A stretch of 10,597 nucleotides of DNA from Cyanobacteriota bacterium (GTDB lineage Bacteria; Cyanobacteriota; Cyanobacteriia; PCC-6307; Cyanobiaceae). Numbering within the stretch: the first letter of the stretch is position 1; the number at the start of each line of letters is the position of its first letter. The notes under the pieces are model-generated. The model saw only the letters and a list, made by a program, of their open reading frames with translations, made no database searches and was not told the origin of the DNA. Shown one piece after another: positions 1-6,733 of this stretch. Location: positions 1 to 10,597 of the forward strand of contig JAPLIF010000080.1 in the NCBI GenBank assembly GCA_026389255.1, read 5' to 3'. The position numbers and the translations under genes are program-made.

Positions 1-1
1 G

Positions 2-367
2 GCTGGACGGCCGATCCTGGTGATCAAAAGCGACAGCCCCCACCTGATCCAACGGGCCCTGGAGCGACTGTTGGCCCGCTCCGGCCGGGACGAGACCAGG
101 CCCCAGGGGTCGGCCCAATCAAGCGATGGGAGCAACGCCAGTGCCCCGTCGTCCCCACCCCAGGCCCTCGATGACGGCCATGGGGCCCTGGAGGAATGCC
201 GCCTGGCCGTCGAACGGGTGGTGCTGCCGGAGGGGCGCCCCGTGGAACTGCTGCCCCGCAGTGAGAGGGTGCGGCAGATGCAGGCCGAATTGGTGGGTCG
301 TTATCGCCTGCGCTGTGCGGTCTTCGGCAGGGGGAACCAGCAGCGACTGCGGGTGTTTCCCGCCTGA
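2..367 (+). CDS. C-terminal end of an ATPase with R3H-type nucleic-acid-binding domain (Ycf45-like), 5' truncated by the window
   Basis: The frame is open from the first complete codon of the window, so the gene begins upstream; about 121 residues are visible. The start reads GRPILVIKSDSPHLIQRAL, like the segment that precedes the R3H tail in cyanobacterial SpoIIIAA-like AAA ATPases (Ycf45 family). After a low-complexity Ser/Ala/Pro linker comes ALEECRLAVERV, then the tail VELLPRSERVRQMQAELV ending in RLRVFPA, which follows the family pattern of an R3H helix and a terminal RRxRxF/YP strand. The family is thought to bind single-stranded nucleic acid; its exact role is unsettled. Oddity: where relatives have the R3H histidine (RxxxH) this protein has alanine (RQMQA), judged from remembered family sequences. 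The ATPase part cannot be checked here. Confidence 0.72.
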   Translation, partial: AGRPILVIKSDSPHLIQRALERLLARSGRDETRPQGSAQSSDGSNASAPSSPPQALDDGHGALEECRLAVERVVLPEGRPVELLPRSERVRQMQAELVGRYRLRCAVFGRGNQQRLRVFPA

Positions 368-391
368 GGAGCGGGGCGAGTTGACGAAGGA

Positions 392-478
392 CCGGCCGCT
401 GTGGGTTACTGGCTTAGTACCGGTGAAAGTCGGTGCCAAGAATCCCCGCCAGTTGTTCCCCAGCGGACAGCCCACCGG
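392..478 (+). ncRNA. candidate structured RNA element between the R3H gene and tRNA-Gln
   Basis: Several perfectly nested complementary segments are visible: CCGG 392-395 with 475-478, CCGCTG 396-401 with CAGCGG 461-466, GGG 403-405 with CCC 458-460, ACTGGC 408-413 with GCCAGT 448-453, and GTACCG 417-422 with CGGTGC 431-436 (one G-T pair), closing a loop around GTGAAAGT. The segments CCGGTGAAAGTC and CCCCGCCAGTTGT resemble the conserved core of cobalamin riboswitches. However, the GGGAA-type upstream element and a proper B12 box are not recognisable, and the downstream genes (tRNA-Gln, HAD hydrolase) are not obvious B12 targets. It could be a degenerate riboswitch, an unrelated small RNA, or a hairpin at the 3' end of the upstream mRNA. 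The strand is assumed. Confidence 0.35.
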
Positions 479-491
479 AAGATTCTCTCGT

Positions 492-563
492 TGGGCCGTC
501 GCCAAGCGGTAAGGCAGCGGGTTTTGGTCCCGCCATTCCTAGGTTCGAATCCTAGCGGCCCAG
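492..563 (+). tRNA. tRNA-Gln, anticodon UUG
   Basis: The full cloverleaf can be read. The acceptor arm TGGGCCG 492-498 pairs with CGGCCCA 556-562, with discriminator G563. The D-stem is GCC 501-503 with GGC 513-515, with AAGCGGTAA in the loop. The anticodon stem GCGGG 517-521 pairs with CCCGC 529-533, and the loop carries TTG at 524-526. The T arm has CCTAG / GGTTCGAATC / CTAG. The first pair U1-A72 and the overall sequence are typical of bacterial glutamine tRNAs. No CCA is encoded. The HAD gene starts 16 bases downstream, so the two may be co-transcribed. Confidence 0.97.
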
Positions 564-579
564 TTTTGAAGCTCCTGCT

Positions 580-1401
580 GTGTCCTTGGTTCCGGCACCG
601 CTGCTCGTCTTTGATTTTGACGGAGTGCTGGTCGACGGCATGGAGGAATATTGGTGGTCGTCCCGCCGCGCAGCCCTGGAGCTGCTGAAGGACCCGCCGC
701 AACGGCCCCTGCCGGAGGCGGTGCCCCTGGCCTTCCGCCAGCTGCGTCCCCTCATCCACAAGGGCTGGGAGATGGTGCTGGTGGCCGCCGAGCTGGGCCG
801 CGCCACCCCTGACCCTGTTCCCCCAACAGCCGCCAGCTACGCAGCGCTCCTGGCCCGGGCCCTGGAGCGCTGGGGCTGGCAACCGGCCCCGCTGCAACGG
901 GCCCTTGAGGAGGTGCGAGCCCAGGCCATTGCCAGCGATCGGGCCGGCTGGCTGGCCCGCCACCGCTTCTACCCGGGCGTGGTCGAGAGGCTGGATCGCC
1001 TCCGCCATGAGGGCGCCGCCTGGAGGGTGCTCACCACCAAGGGGGCGGCCTTCACTCGCGAGCTGCTGGAGGCGGCAGGTCTGGAGCCCGCCGGCCTCGA
1101 TGGCCACGAACAGGGCCCTAAAACCGAAGTGCTGAAACGTCTGTTAGCCGAACCTGGAGCCCATGCAGGCCCCCTGTGGTTCATCGAGGACCGGCGGGCC
1201 ACCCTGGCTGAGGTTCGCGCCTGCCCCGAGTTGGCGACGGTGCGCTGCTGGCTGGCGGCCTGGGGCTATCTGGCCCCCGGCGATGGCGAGGGGCTAACCA
1301 CTCAAGGCATTGACTGGCTGGATGCCACCCACTTCCGGGGTCCCCTGGAAACCTGGGGATCCCCGGCCCCAGCCCCTGGCAGCAACGCCAACAAGCGCTA
1401 G
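580..1401 (+). CDS. HAD-superfamily hydrolase (phosphatase-like)
   Basis: A 273-residue protein with the four HAD motifs in order: DFDGVLVDG at residues 12-20 (nucleophile Asp12 and acid/base Asp14), LTTKG at 151-155 (motif II Thr), GPKTE around Lys181 (motif III Lys), and FIEDRRATLAEV at 201-212 (motif IV Asp204). An alpha-helical cap lies between motifs I and II, as in the beta-phosphoglucomutase/phosphoglycolate phosphatase-like subfamily. The substrate cannot be told from the sequence. The start is GTG, 16 bases after tRNA-Gln; the DFDG motif close behind it leaves little room for a later start. The stop codon directly abuts the LexA-like palindrome that precedes recA. The C-terminal tail after about residue 255 is Pro/Ala-rich and probably unstructured. 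Confidence 0.88.
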   Translation: MSLVPAPLLVFDFDGVLVDGMEEYWWSSRRAALELLKDPPQRPLPEAVPLAFRQLRPLIHKGWEMVLVAAELGRATPDPVPPTAASYAALLARALERWGWQPAPLQRALEEVRAQAIASDRAGWLARHRFYPGVVERLDRLRHEGAAWRVLTTKGAAFTRELLEAAGLEPAGLDGHEQGPKTEVLKRLLAEPGAHAGPLWFIEDRRATLAEVRACPELATVRCWLAAWGYLAPGDGEGLTTQGIDWLDATHFRGPLETWGSPAPAPGSNANKR

Positions 1402-1415
1402 AGTACGCCCGTACT
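1402..1415 (+). promoter_or_regulatory. LexA-box-like palindrome upstream of recA
   Basis: AGTACG-CC-CGTACT is an inverted repeat with perfect 6-base arms. It matches the published cyanobacterial LexA consensus RGTACNNNDGTWCB at 13 of 14 positions, the D position being C. It lies one base after the HAD stop codon and about 185 bases upstream of the chosen recA start, and the TAGAGT overlapping its left edge (1399-1404) could be a -10 element. SOS control of recA by LexA is known in many bacteria but varies among cyanobacteria, so function here is inferred. Confidence 0.6.
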
Positions 1416-1598
1416 ACGCGCCATTGGGACGCCGGCCCCGAGTGGTGGCACTAACCAAGAGAAGGCCACAGGATGGCGCCCACTCCGGGCCCGCCTGCCC
1501 CCACCTTCCGCCGGTGCGGCGTCCCCCATCCAGGCCTCCGCCCTCCAGGGTCCTTTCTGTCACCGGCGCAGCCCGTTCCCCTTACCGATCCCTTCCCC

Positions 1599-2780
1599 AT
1601 GCCTGTCGATTCCAAGGCCGCCGCCGCCTCTGCCAGCTCCGGCAGCGCCTCGGCGGCGGATGTCCGCGCCGCCGCCGAGCGGGACAAGGCCCTGGGCCTG
1701 GTCCTCACCCAGATCGAGCGCAATTTCGGCAAAGGCTCGATCATGCGCCTGGGCGATGCCTCCCGCATGCGGGTGGAGACCTTTCCCACCGGGGCGCTCA
1801 CCCTTGATCTGGCCTTGGGTGGCGGCTACCCCAAGGGGCGGGTGGTGGAGGTCTATGGACCCGAAAGCTCCGGTAAGACCACCCTCACCCTGCATGCCAT
1901 CGCCGAAGTCCAACGCCGTGGTGGCGTAGCCGCCTTCGTCGATGCCGAGCATGCCCTCGACCCGGTCTATGCGGCAGCCCTGGGGGTGGACATCGCCAAT
2001 CTGCTGGTGTCCCAACCCGACACCGGCGAGATGGCCCTGGAAATCGTCGACCAACTGGTGCGATCCGCTGCGGTCGACATCGTCGTGATCGACTCGGTGG
2101 CCGCCCTGACGCCCCGGGCCGAAATCGAGGGTGAGATGGGGGACCTGGCCGTGGGTAGCCAGGCCCGGCTAATGAGCCAGGCGATGCGCAAGATCACCGG
2201 CAACATCGGTAAATCGGGGTGCACGGTCATTTTCCTGAACCAGCTGCGGCAGAAAATCGGCGTGACCTACGGCAACCCCGAGACCACCACCGGGGGCAAT
2301 GCCCTCAAGTTCTATGCCTCGGTGCGGCTGGATATCCGCCGCATCCAAACCCTCAAACGGGGCACCGAGGAATACGGCATCCGGGCGAAGGTCAAGGTCG
2401 CCAAAAACAAAGTGGCTCCTCCCTTTCGCATCGCCGAATTCGACATCCTCTTTGGTCGGGGCATCAGCACCGTGGGTTGCGTGCTCGACCTGGCTGAAGA
2501 AACCGGGGTGGTGACCCGCAAGGGCGCCTGGTATAGCTACGAGGGGGACAACATCGGCCAGGGCCGCGACAACACGATCGCCTGGCTCGAACAGAATCCC
2601 GGCCCCAAGGACACCATCGAAGCCCAGACCCGGCGCCGCCTCGCCGAGGGTCAGGAGGTCACTGCCAATTCCATGAAGCCCCTGGCAGCGGCCGCCAAGC
2701 TGGCCGCCAGCACGGCCGATGGGGCCTCCCTGGAGGAGGAAGACGACAGCCTGGCCCCCAGCGACCTGGCCGAGGTCTGA
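1599..2780 (+). CDS. recA: RecA recombinase
   Basis: RecA is the DNA-dependent ATPase that forms filaments on single-stranded DNA, drives homologous strand exchange and promotes LexA self-cleavage. With the ATG at 1599 the protein has 393 residues, within the range for cyanobacterial RecA. Visible motifs are Walker [10 protein letters not shown] (87-95), the catalytic Glu117 in VDAEHALDP, Walker B VVIDS (162-166), and the DNA-binding L2 loop with [20 protein letters not shown] (214-233). The core [11 protein letters not shown] (43-53) is typical. The acidic tail (LEEEDDS) is the usual regulatory C-terminus. The frame stays open upstream to an ATG at 1473, but that stretch is Pro-rich and unlike RecA, so 1599 is preferred. 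A LexA-like site lies upstream and a hairpin pair downstream. Confidence 0.98.
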   Translation: MPVDSKAAAASASSGSASAADVRAAAERDKALGLVLTQIERNFGKGSIMRLGDASRMRVETFPTGALTLDLALGGGYPKGRVVEVYGPESSGKTTLTLHAIAEVQRRGGVAAFVDAEHALDPVYAAALGVDIANLLVSQPDTGEMALEIVDQLVRSAAVDIVVIDSVAALTPRAEIEGEMGDLAVGSQARLMSQAMRKITGNIGKSGCTVIFLNQLRQKIGVTYGNPETTTGGNALKFYASVRLDIRRIQTLKRGTEEYGIRAKVKVAKNKVAPPFRIAEFDILFGRGISTVGCVLDLAEETGVVTRKGAWYSYEGDNIGQGRDNTIAWLEQNPGPKDTIEAQTRRRLAEGQEVTANSMKPLAAAAKLAASTADGASLEEEDDSLAPSDLAEV

Positions 2781-2796
2781 GGGCCAGCCGATTCAC

Positions 2797-2850
2797 CGCG
2801 GGTCCCCCCGCGACCAGCCCGGGCCCAACACCCTTAAGGATGGTGGGCCC
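2797..2850. terminator. paired hairpins between convergent recA and DUF1815 genes
   Basis: Two hairpins lie directly after recA. The first is CGCGGG 2797-2802 with CCCGCG 2807-2812 around a 4-base loop. The second spans 2821-2850: GGGCCCA pairs with TGGGCCC, the stem continues with small mismatches (CA/TG, CC/GG), and the loop is TTAA. The second is followed by TTTG on the plus strand. Because recA and the DUF1815 gene converge here, the near-symmetric second hairpin could end transcription from both sides. Confidence 0.6.
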
Positions 2851-2856
2851 TTTGCT

Positions 2857-3201
2857 TCAGGCCGCGTCCGCCAGGGGCAGACGGTCGACAAGGGAGGCTT
2901 CCTTCAAGGTCCGGGCCACCCGATGCAGTTCGTGGATGGCGTCGGCGCCCTCGAGCTTGACGAGCTCGTGGCCGTCGCGGGACTCCACCCAGCTGATGCC
3001 GAAATTGGAGACAAGGAAACGCACCATGTGGCCATCGCCCAGGTCCGCCACAAAGGAGGCCCCTTCGCCATCGGCGCCATCGCGACACACATAACAAGTG
3101 GCCACGAGCCCCTGCTGCCGCATGGATTCGGCTAGGGCCTGAAGGCTCAAGACCAGATCCTGGATCAGGGCTCGGTACTGCTCAGCGAGGCGGGGAAACA
3201 T
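2857..3201 (-). CDS. DUF1815 family protein
   Basis: A 114-residue protein of a cyanobacterial family without known function. It starts MFPRLAEQYRALIQDLVLSL and contains CYVCRDG, SFVADLGDGHMVRFLVSNFG and the conserved LVKLEGADAIHEL segment, in the order I recall for DUF1815. An upstream TTG at 3225 would add eight residues, but family members begin at MF.RLA, so ATG 3201 is chosen. The CxxC pair (CYVC) is present; whether it binds metal or is redox-active is not known. It converges on recA across a bidirectional hairpin and is followed upstream on the same strand by DUF2839 and the helicase, a possible minus-strand cluster. No signal peptide or membrane segment is seen. Confidence 0.85.
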   Translation of the reverse strand: MFPRLAEQYRALIQDLVLSLQALAESMRQQGLVATCYVCRDGADGEGASFVADLGDGHMVRFLVSNFGISWVESRDGHELVKLEGADAIHELHRVARTLKEASLVDRLPLADAA

Positions 3202-3258
3202 GGGCCCTAGGGGGAGATTTGACAATCCTAAGGTTTTCTTCCGTTTTCAGGGGTGGCA

Positions 3259-3276
3259 GGTGGGCATTTGCCCACC
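3259..3276 (-). terminator. hairpin downstream of the DUF2839 gene
   Basis: GGTGGGC 3259-3265 and GCCCACC 3270-3276 form a perfect 7-base stem with a 4-base loop, 19 bases beyond the DUF2839 stop on the minus strand. There is no T-run behind it, so termination is inferred from position and stem only. Confidence 0.45.
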
Positions 3277-3294
3277 CAGGGTCTGCTAAGGGAT

Positions 3295-3561
3295 TCAGCC
3301 ATCGGAGAGGTGCCACCAGCCGGCGGCCGGGCCGATGAACCGCACCGTCAGCCAGAACAACACCAGGGCCGAAATGCCAATCCAAGCGCCACGGGTGCTG
3401 ACCGACACAAACCGATCGGCCTGGTTGCGACTCAAGGGCAGCCAGGGCAGCAGTCGGGGTGAATCGTCGACCTTGGCGTCGCCCTTGTCCTTGCCCTTGG
3501 TGGTGGGCTTGATTTGGCGGGGTGGCAAACCCTGAATAGCGCGACGCTTGGCTTCCCCCAT
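3295..3561 (-). CDS. DUF2839 family small membrane protein
   Basis: An 88-residue protein of a small cyanobacterial family of unknown function. It opens with the hallmark MGEAKRR and GLPPRQ (residues 11-16), followed by a Lys/Asp-rich linker (18-33), then SPRLLPWLPLS. The sequence TRGAWIGISALVLFWLTVRFIGP (about 57-78) contains one predicted transmembrane segment and matches the conserved end of the family, finishing GWWHLSDG. A TTG at 3576 would add five residues (MLPAW), but family members begin at MGEAKRR, so ATG 3561 is used. It lies between DUF1815 and the helicase on the same strand. A function cannot be proposed from the sequence. Confidence 0.87.
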   Translation of the reverse strand: MGEAKRRAIQGLPPRQIKPTTKGKDKGDAKVDDSPRLLPWLPLSRNQADRFVSVSTRGAWIGISALVLFWLTVRFIGPAAGWWHLSDG

Positions 3562-3585
3562 CCATGCAGGCAGCAACTGGAGTGA

Positions 3586-3606
3586 GCCTAGGGACGCTGG
3601 CTAGGC
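3586..3606 (-). terminator. small inverted repeat after the helicase gene
   Basis: GCCTAG 3586-3591 and CTAGGC 3601-3606 form a 6-base stem with a 9-base loop in the 50-base gap between the helicase stop and the DUF2839 start. No T-run follows. It could be a weak terminator or chance. Confidence 0.3.
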
Positions 3607-3611
3607 CGCGC

Positions 3612-5072
3612 TCAGCCCGGTAACAAACGGGTGAGGGGCTCCCAGGGCTCGAGGGCGGTCAACACCTGGCGCCCCCAGCCACGGGAACGGGGCCGCCCAT
3701 CCAGCACCGCCAGCCGCCCTCCGCCGCGCCTGAGGCCAGCCAGCCCCCGCTGCATCAGGTTGAGGGCTTCGGGTAGCAGGAGTTCGCGGAACCAATCCTG
3801 GCCCTGGCGCCGCAGCTGGGCGACCCGGGCCGCCGTGAGGGGATCCTCCAGGCTGGCGATCGGCAGCAGGGCCACCACCACCTGGGCGGGCAACGGCAAG
3901 CGGGATTGGTGTTCCAGCCACCAACTCCAGCGGCAGCACACCACGCCATTGCTTTCGGGGGCGGTGCCCTCGTGGCAGACGCGCCGGCCAAATTCGGCCG
4001 CCAGGGCACTGGTGAGTCCCAGCCGCAGGGCCTGGTCATCCAACAGCACCACCGTCAGCCCGGCCTGACCCAGCACCAGGCGGCGGCTGTGGTCCAGCAG
4101 GTGCTCGCCGTAGTGGGGGCTGTTGGGCAGGGGCTGCCGCAGGGGCAAATAAAGGGGCAGGGGGTCGGCCAGGGGCGGATCGGCCAGATCAACGACAACC
4201 TGGGGTTGGAGGCCAAGGCTGGCCGCCGAAACACCGCCCAGGCGCTCGCTGGTGAGTTCGCCGACCAGCACGGCGCCGCGGCCCTGGAGCAGACCCATCA
4301 GCTCACGCAGGGGCTGGAGGGGCTGGCGATGCAACTGCCACTGCAGCAGGGAGGGTTCGACCACGGCCCAGCCACACCAATGGGGATCGGCGGCGGCCAG
4401 CCAGGCGGGCCAGGGATCGGGGGGGGGAGGCAACAGGGGCAGCAGATGGCGCAGGGGAGCCTCCTCTTCGGGCGCCAGGGCCACCACCTGGCGGGCGGGG
4501 GCGAGGGGATGGCGGGGCTGGGCCAGGAGGCGGCGGCTGAGGCGCTCGTGCAGCGCCAGCAGGCTGGCTTCGGCGGCGGGCTGGGCCCGGATCAGCCGAT
4601 CCCAGTCCCGGGGCTCAAGGACTACCGCCATCGCCTGCCGAAGGCGCGGCTCCAACATCTCCAGTTCCGGGATCACCAACTGGCGATCGGCCAGGGCCGC
4701 GCCACTCCAGACGCTGAGCAACTCCTGGGGATTCAGCAGCCACAGGCACTGGGGCGGCGGGGCCGTCGGGCCCTCCCAACAGGGCAGATCCAGCCCCGCC
4801 TCCCGCAGCCGGGGCCACTCCACCTGCAACAGGCGCCGGCGGCGCTCATCGCTGACCACCAGGGCCAGGGGGGATTCGCTGAGGGCCAGGGGCACCAGCA
4901 GGCTGATCCACCAGCTGGGATCGGTGCCTGGAGAAAGGCGCAGCAGGGTCTGGTCGCCCCGCCGCAGGCTGCGGGCCACCAGGCGACTGAGGCTGAGGTG
5001 GTGGGGCCAGCGCTGGGCCCCTTCCCGCCGCAGCAGGGCCTTGAGGTGGTGGTGGGCGCTGGCTTCCAACAT
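3612..5072 (-). CDS. DinG-like DNA helicase family protein, cyanobacterial type
   Basis: With ATG 5072 the protein has 486 residues and begins MLEASAHHHLKALLRREG, then RWPHHLSLSRLVARSLRRGD, as in the picocyanobacterial helicase-like family. A strand-helix LALVVSDERRRRLL (about 69-82) resembles helicase motif Ia. QLVIPELEMLEPRL (131-144) sits where a DEAD/DEAH box would be, but the acidic pair is replaced. Near the end, GRLAVLDGRP (about 452-461) and GWGRQVLTALEPW (465-477) resemble the C-terminal motifs of DinG/XPD helicases. No clear Walker A GKT is visible, so ATP hydrolysis is uncertain and the protein may be a degenerate member. An ATG at 5150 would add 26 residues and overlap tyrA, which is less likely. 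It is divergent from tyrA with 43 bases between starts. Confidence 0.7.
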   Translation of the reverse strand: MLEASAHHHLKALLRREGAQRWPHHLSLSRLVARSLRRGDQTLLRLSPGTDPSWWISLLVPLALSESPLALVVSDERRRRLLQVEWPRLREAGLDLPCWEGPTAPPPQCLWLLNPQELLSVWSGAALADRQLVIPELEMLEPRLRQAMAVVLEPRDWDRLIRAQPAAEASLLALHERLSRRLLAQPRHPLAPARQVVALAPEEEAPLRHLLPLLPPPPDPWPAWLAAADPHWCGWAVVEPSLLQWQLHRQPLQPLRELMGLLQGRGAVLVGELTSERLGGVSAASLGLQPQVVVDLADPPLADPLPLYLPLRQPLPNSPHYGEHLLDHSRRLVLGQAGLTVVLLDDQALRLGLTSALAAEFGRRVCHEGTAPESNGVVCCRWSWWLEHQSRLPLPAQVVVALLPIASLEDPLTAARVAQLRRQGQDWFRELLLPEALNLMQRGLAGLRRGGGRLAVLDGRPRSRGWGRQVLTALEPWEPLTRLLPG

Positions 5073-5115
5073 CGATGGATCGTAGGAAGGGGCTGATATC
5101 GGCACGGCAGCGTTG

Positions 5116-5797
5116 ATGACAGCAGTGGGGCGCTCCCAGCCGGTGGGCATCGTGGGGCTGGGCCTGATCGGCGGCTGCCTGGGCCTCGATCTACAGGAAT
5201 CCGGAGCGGAGGTGCACGCCCTGGTGCATCGCCAAGCAACCCGTCCTGGCGGCCTGGGGACCGCGATTGCGGCATTTTGTGGCCAGCCATCCGATGGCCG
5301 GCACCAGCCGCTCGGGGGTGGAGGCGGGCGAAAAGGGCCTGTTTCAAGGGCGCCCCTGGGTGGCGACGCCCGACGCCGACACCGACCCGGAAGCCCTCGA
5401 AGCTGTGCGCCAATTGGCGACCACGGTGGGAGCCCGCTGGCTCTGCTGCGACGCCCCCTCCCACGACCGGGCCGTGGCGCTGATTTCGCACCTGCCGGTG
5501 CTGGTGGGGGCGGCGTTGCTGCAGACCGCCGACTGCGGGGGGCAGGCCAGCGGATTGGAGAGCCTGGTGCGGGATCTGGCTTCGAGTGGCTTTGCCGATA
5601 CCACCCGCGTCGGGGGGGGCAACCCGGAACTGGGCACGTTGATGGCGCGCTGCAATCGATCCGAATTGCTGGCGGCGCTGGGGCGTTATCGGCAGGCGAT
5701 TGCGGGGCTGGAGAAGTTGGTGGAGCTGGAGGATTGGCAGGGGCTCGCGGAAGCTCTCAGCGACTGCAGGGAGCTACGGGCGGGATTTTTGGGTTGA
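5116..5797 (+). pseudogene. tyrA: prephenate/arogenate dehydrogenase, copy 1, broken by internal deletion and frameshift
   Basis: TyrA makes the last or next-to-last oxidative step to tyrosine using NAD(P). From ATG 5116 one reads the nucleotide-binding segment VGIVGLGLIGGCLGLDL (GxGxxG at residues 14-19) up to ALVHRQAT. From about 5242 the homology continues in another frame: VLAAW, RLRHFVASHPMAGTS with the catalytic-region His at about 5288, GVEAGEKGLFQGRPWV, ALISHLPVLVGAALLQ, SSGFADTTRVGGGNPELGTLMA, to a TGA at 5795. The HP motif lies about 57 codons from the start, against about 112 in Synechocystis TyrA, so roughly 55-60 codons including the TDVGS segment are missing and the frame is lost. 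Translation from 5116 runs on in the wrong frame to 5871 and gives no TyrA catalytic part. Deletion or assembly error cannot be told apart here. Confidence 0.85.
5705..5745 (+). repeat. 41-base perfect direct repeat shared with 7069-7109 (tyrA copies)
   Basis: The segment starting GGGCTGGAGAAGTTGGTGG is identical at 5705-5745 and 7069-7109. It encodes GLEKLVELEDWQG, near the C-terminus of TyrA. A second identical block, CTGGCGGCGCTGGGGCGTTA, occurs at 5669-5688 and 7033-7052. These are the best-conserved parts of the two tyrA copies and could support recombination that deletes everything between them. Confidence 0.9.
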
Positions 5798-5896
5798 GCT
5801 GGGGCGTTGTCCACCGACGGGTGTTGCCAGTGCGTGGAAAAGGGGAGAGCCTGTGCCAGCGAGGCAACTGACTGTCACCCCCCCATAGGGATCAAA

Positions 5897-5903
5897 TATA
5901 AAT
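5897..5903 (+). promoter_or_regulatory. possible -10 element of the anchored exported-protein gene
   Basis: TATAAAT stands out in an AT-rich patch 27 bases before the ATG at 5930. No convincing -35 box is visible 17 bases upstream (GTCACC region). Confidence 0.35.
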
Positions 5904-5929
5904 ACTGTCGTAATGAATTTTTTATTCAC

Positions 5930-6577
5930 ATGAACAAATCCTTAACTTTCCTTGGCCTTGCGGCCATGCTTGCCTCGGCAAGCGCTGTTCAAGCGGCCCC
6001 CACCACCTTCACCTTTAGCGCCGACGACGACGGCCAAACGGTGCTGACAAAATCGGTTGACGGCATCAACTTAACCATCGACTCCTTCAACAACCCAGGC
6101 TCGAATTCCGCTGCGGATTCCGAGGGTCTTGCCATATTTTGTAATGGCATATATATATCCGGCCCCTATCAGCCTTGCCAACGAGGTGACGGCCCTACTA
6201 ATAATTACTCAAGCTTCCAAATGACCTTTGATACGAAAGTCAAAATATTATCTTACAACCTAGCATACACCTTTGACGCGTTAGATAGCTCTACAACTTA
6301 TTTACAAGGCATTCTTCAATCCGTTCAAAACGACAATTCAGCCACAGGTTTAAAGTTCTTCACCAATCAGTTTATTGCTGCCGCCAATGTTCCCATTCTT
6401 GTTTCTACAGTAGATCCGGATAATCGTGGCGTTCTCCAAATCGACGACTTCACGGTAGAGAAAGTCGAAGCCGGCCCTGTGACCGTGCCAGCCCCCCTGC
6501 CTTTGGCGGGTGCCGCAACAGCTTTCGGCCTGAGCCGCCAGCTGCGGCGTCGCATCCGACGCTCTTCGGGTGTCTGA
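5930..6577 (+). CDS. exported protein with PEP-CTERM-like (VPAPLP) C-terminal anchor, function unknown
   Basis: A 215-residue protein. Residues 1-22 form a signal peptide (MNKS, hydrophobic core LTFLGLAAMLASASA, likely cut after VQA). The body is Ser/Thr/Asn/Asp-rich and mostly beta-like (TFTFSADDDG, FQMTFDTKVKILSYNLAY, GVLQIDDFTVEKVEA), resembling extracellular proteins sorted by exosortase; it has two cysteines (FCNG, QPCQRG) that may form a disulfide. The tail VPAPLPLAGAATAFGLSRQLRRRIRR (about 186-211) has the cyanobacterial PEP-CTERM-like layout of motif, hydrophobic helix and basic end. The frame is open upstream to 5807, but the signal peptide fixes the start at ATG 5930. Its coding sequence is visibly AT-richer than all neighbours, suggesting acquisition by transfer. 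It lies between the two tyrA remnants and before a strong hairpin. Confidence 0.8.
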   Translation: MNKSLTFLGLAAMLASASAVQAAPTTFTFSADDDGQTVLTKSVDGINLTIDSFNNPGSNSAADSEGLAIFCNGIYISGPYQPCQRGDGPTNNYSSFQMTFDTKVKILSYNLAYTFDALDSSTTYLQGILQSVQNDNSATGLKFFTNQFIAAANVPILVSTVDPDNRGVLQIDDFTVEKVEAGPVTVPAPLPLAGAATAFGLSRQLRRRIRRSSGV

Positions 6578-6614
6578 TCCGTCGGTCTGCTGTTGAACGT
6601 TGAGCGATTTGGTG

Positions 6615-6656
6615 CGGGCAGGGGAAGGGGCTTCTGAAAGCCTCTACCCCTGCCCG
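6615..6656 (+). terminator. long hairpin after the exported-protein gene
   Basis: CGGGCAGGGG 6615-6624 pairs with CCCCTGCCCG 6647-6656. After one A-A mismatch, AGGGGCTT 6626-6633 pairs with AAGCCTCT 6638-6645 (one G-T pair), with loop CTGA. The stem is about 18 pairs, starting 37 bases after the stop at 6577. No T-run follows, which is common in cyanobacteria. Confidence 0.65.
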
Positions 6657-6733
6657 TTGGAGTAAGGAGCCAGAGGCACGCTGGCTCTGTTCACGGGGGC
6701 TGAGACAGCTGCCTGGAACCCTGTTGCGACTGG

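Noticed and set aside
392..478. A full cobalamin riboswitch call
   Set aside because: Only part of the conserved core is similar; the upstream purine-rich element and a B12 box at proper distance are missing and the downstream genes do not fit.
1473..1598. Upstream in-frame extension of recA
   Set aside because: The 42 extra residues are Pro-rich and have no counterpart in RecA; the start at 1599 gives the usual length.
3906..5096. A 396-codon open frame on the plus strand opposite the helicase gene
   Set aside because: Its translation is a Gln/Gly/Ala-rich low-complexity sequence typical of an antisense shadow in GC-rich DNA, while the minus-strand frame has family motifs.
5250..5871. Continuation of the tyrA copy-1 N-terminal frame as a 252-residue protein
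   Set aside because: After the deletion junction the translation is Gly/Ala/Arg-rich and matches TyrA only in another frame, so it is an out-of-frame run.
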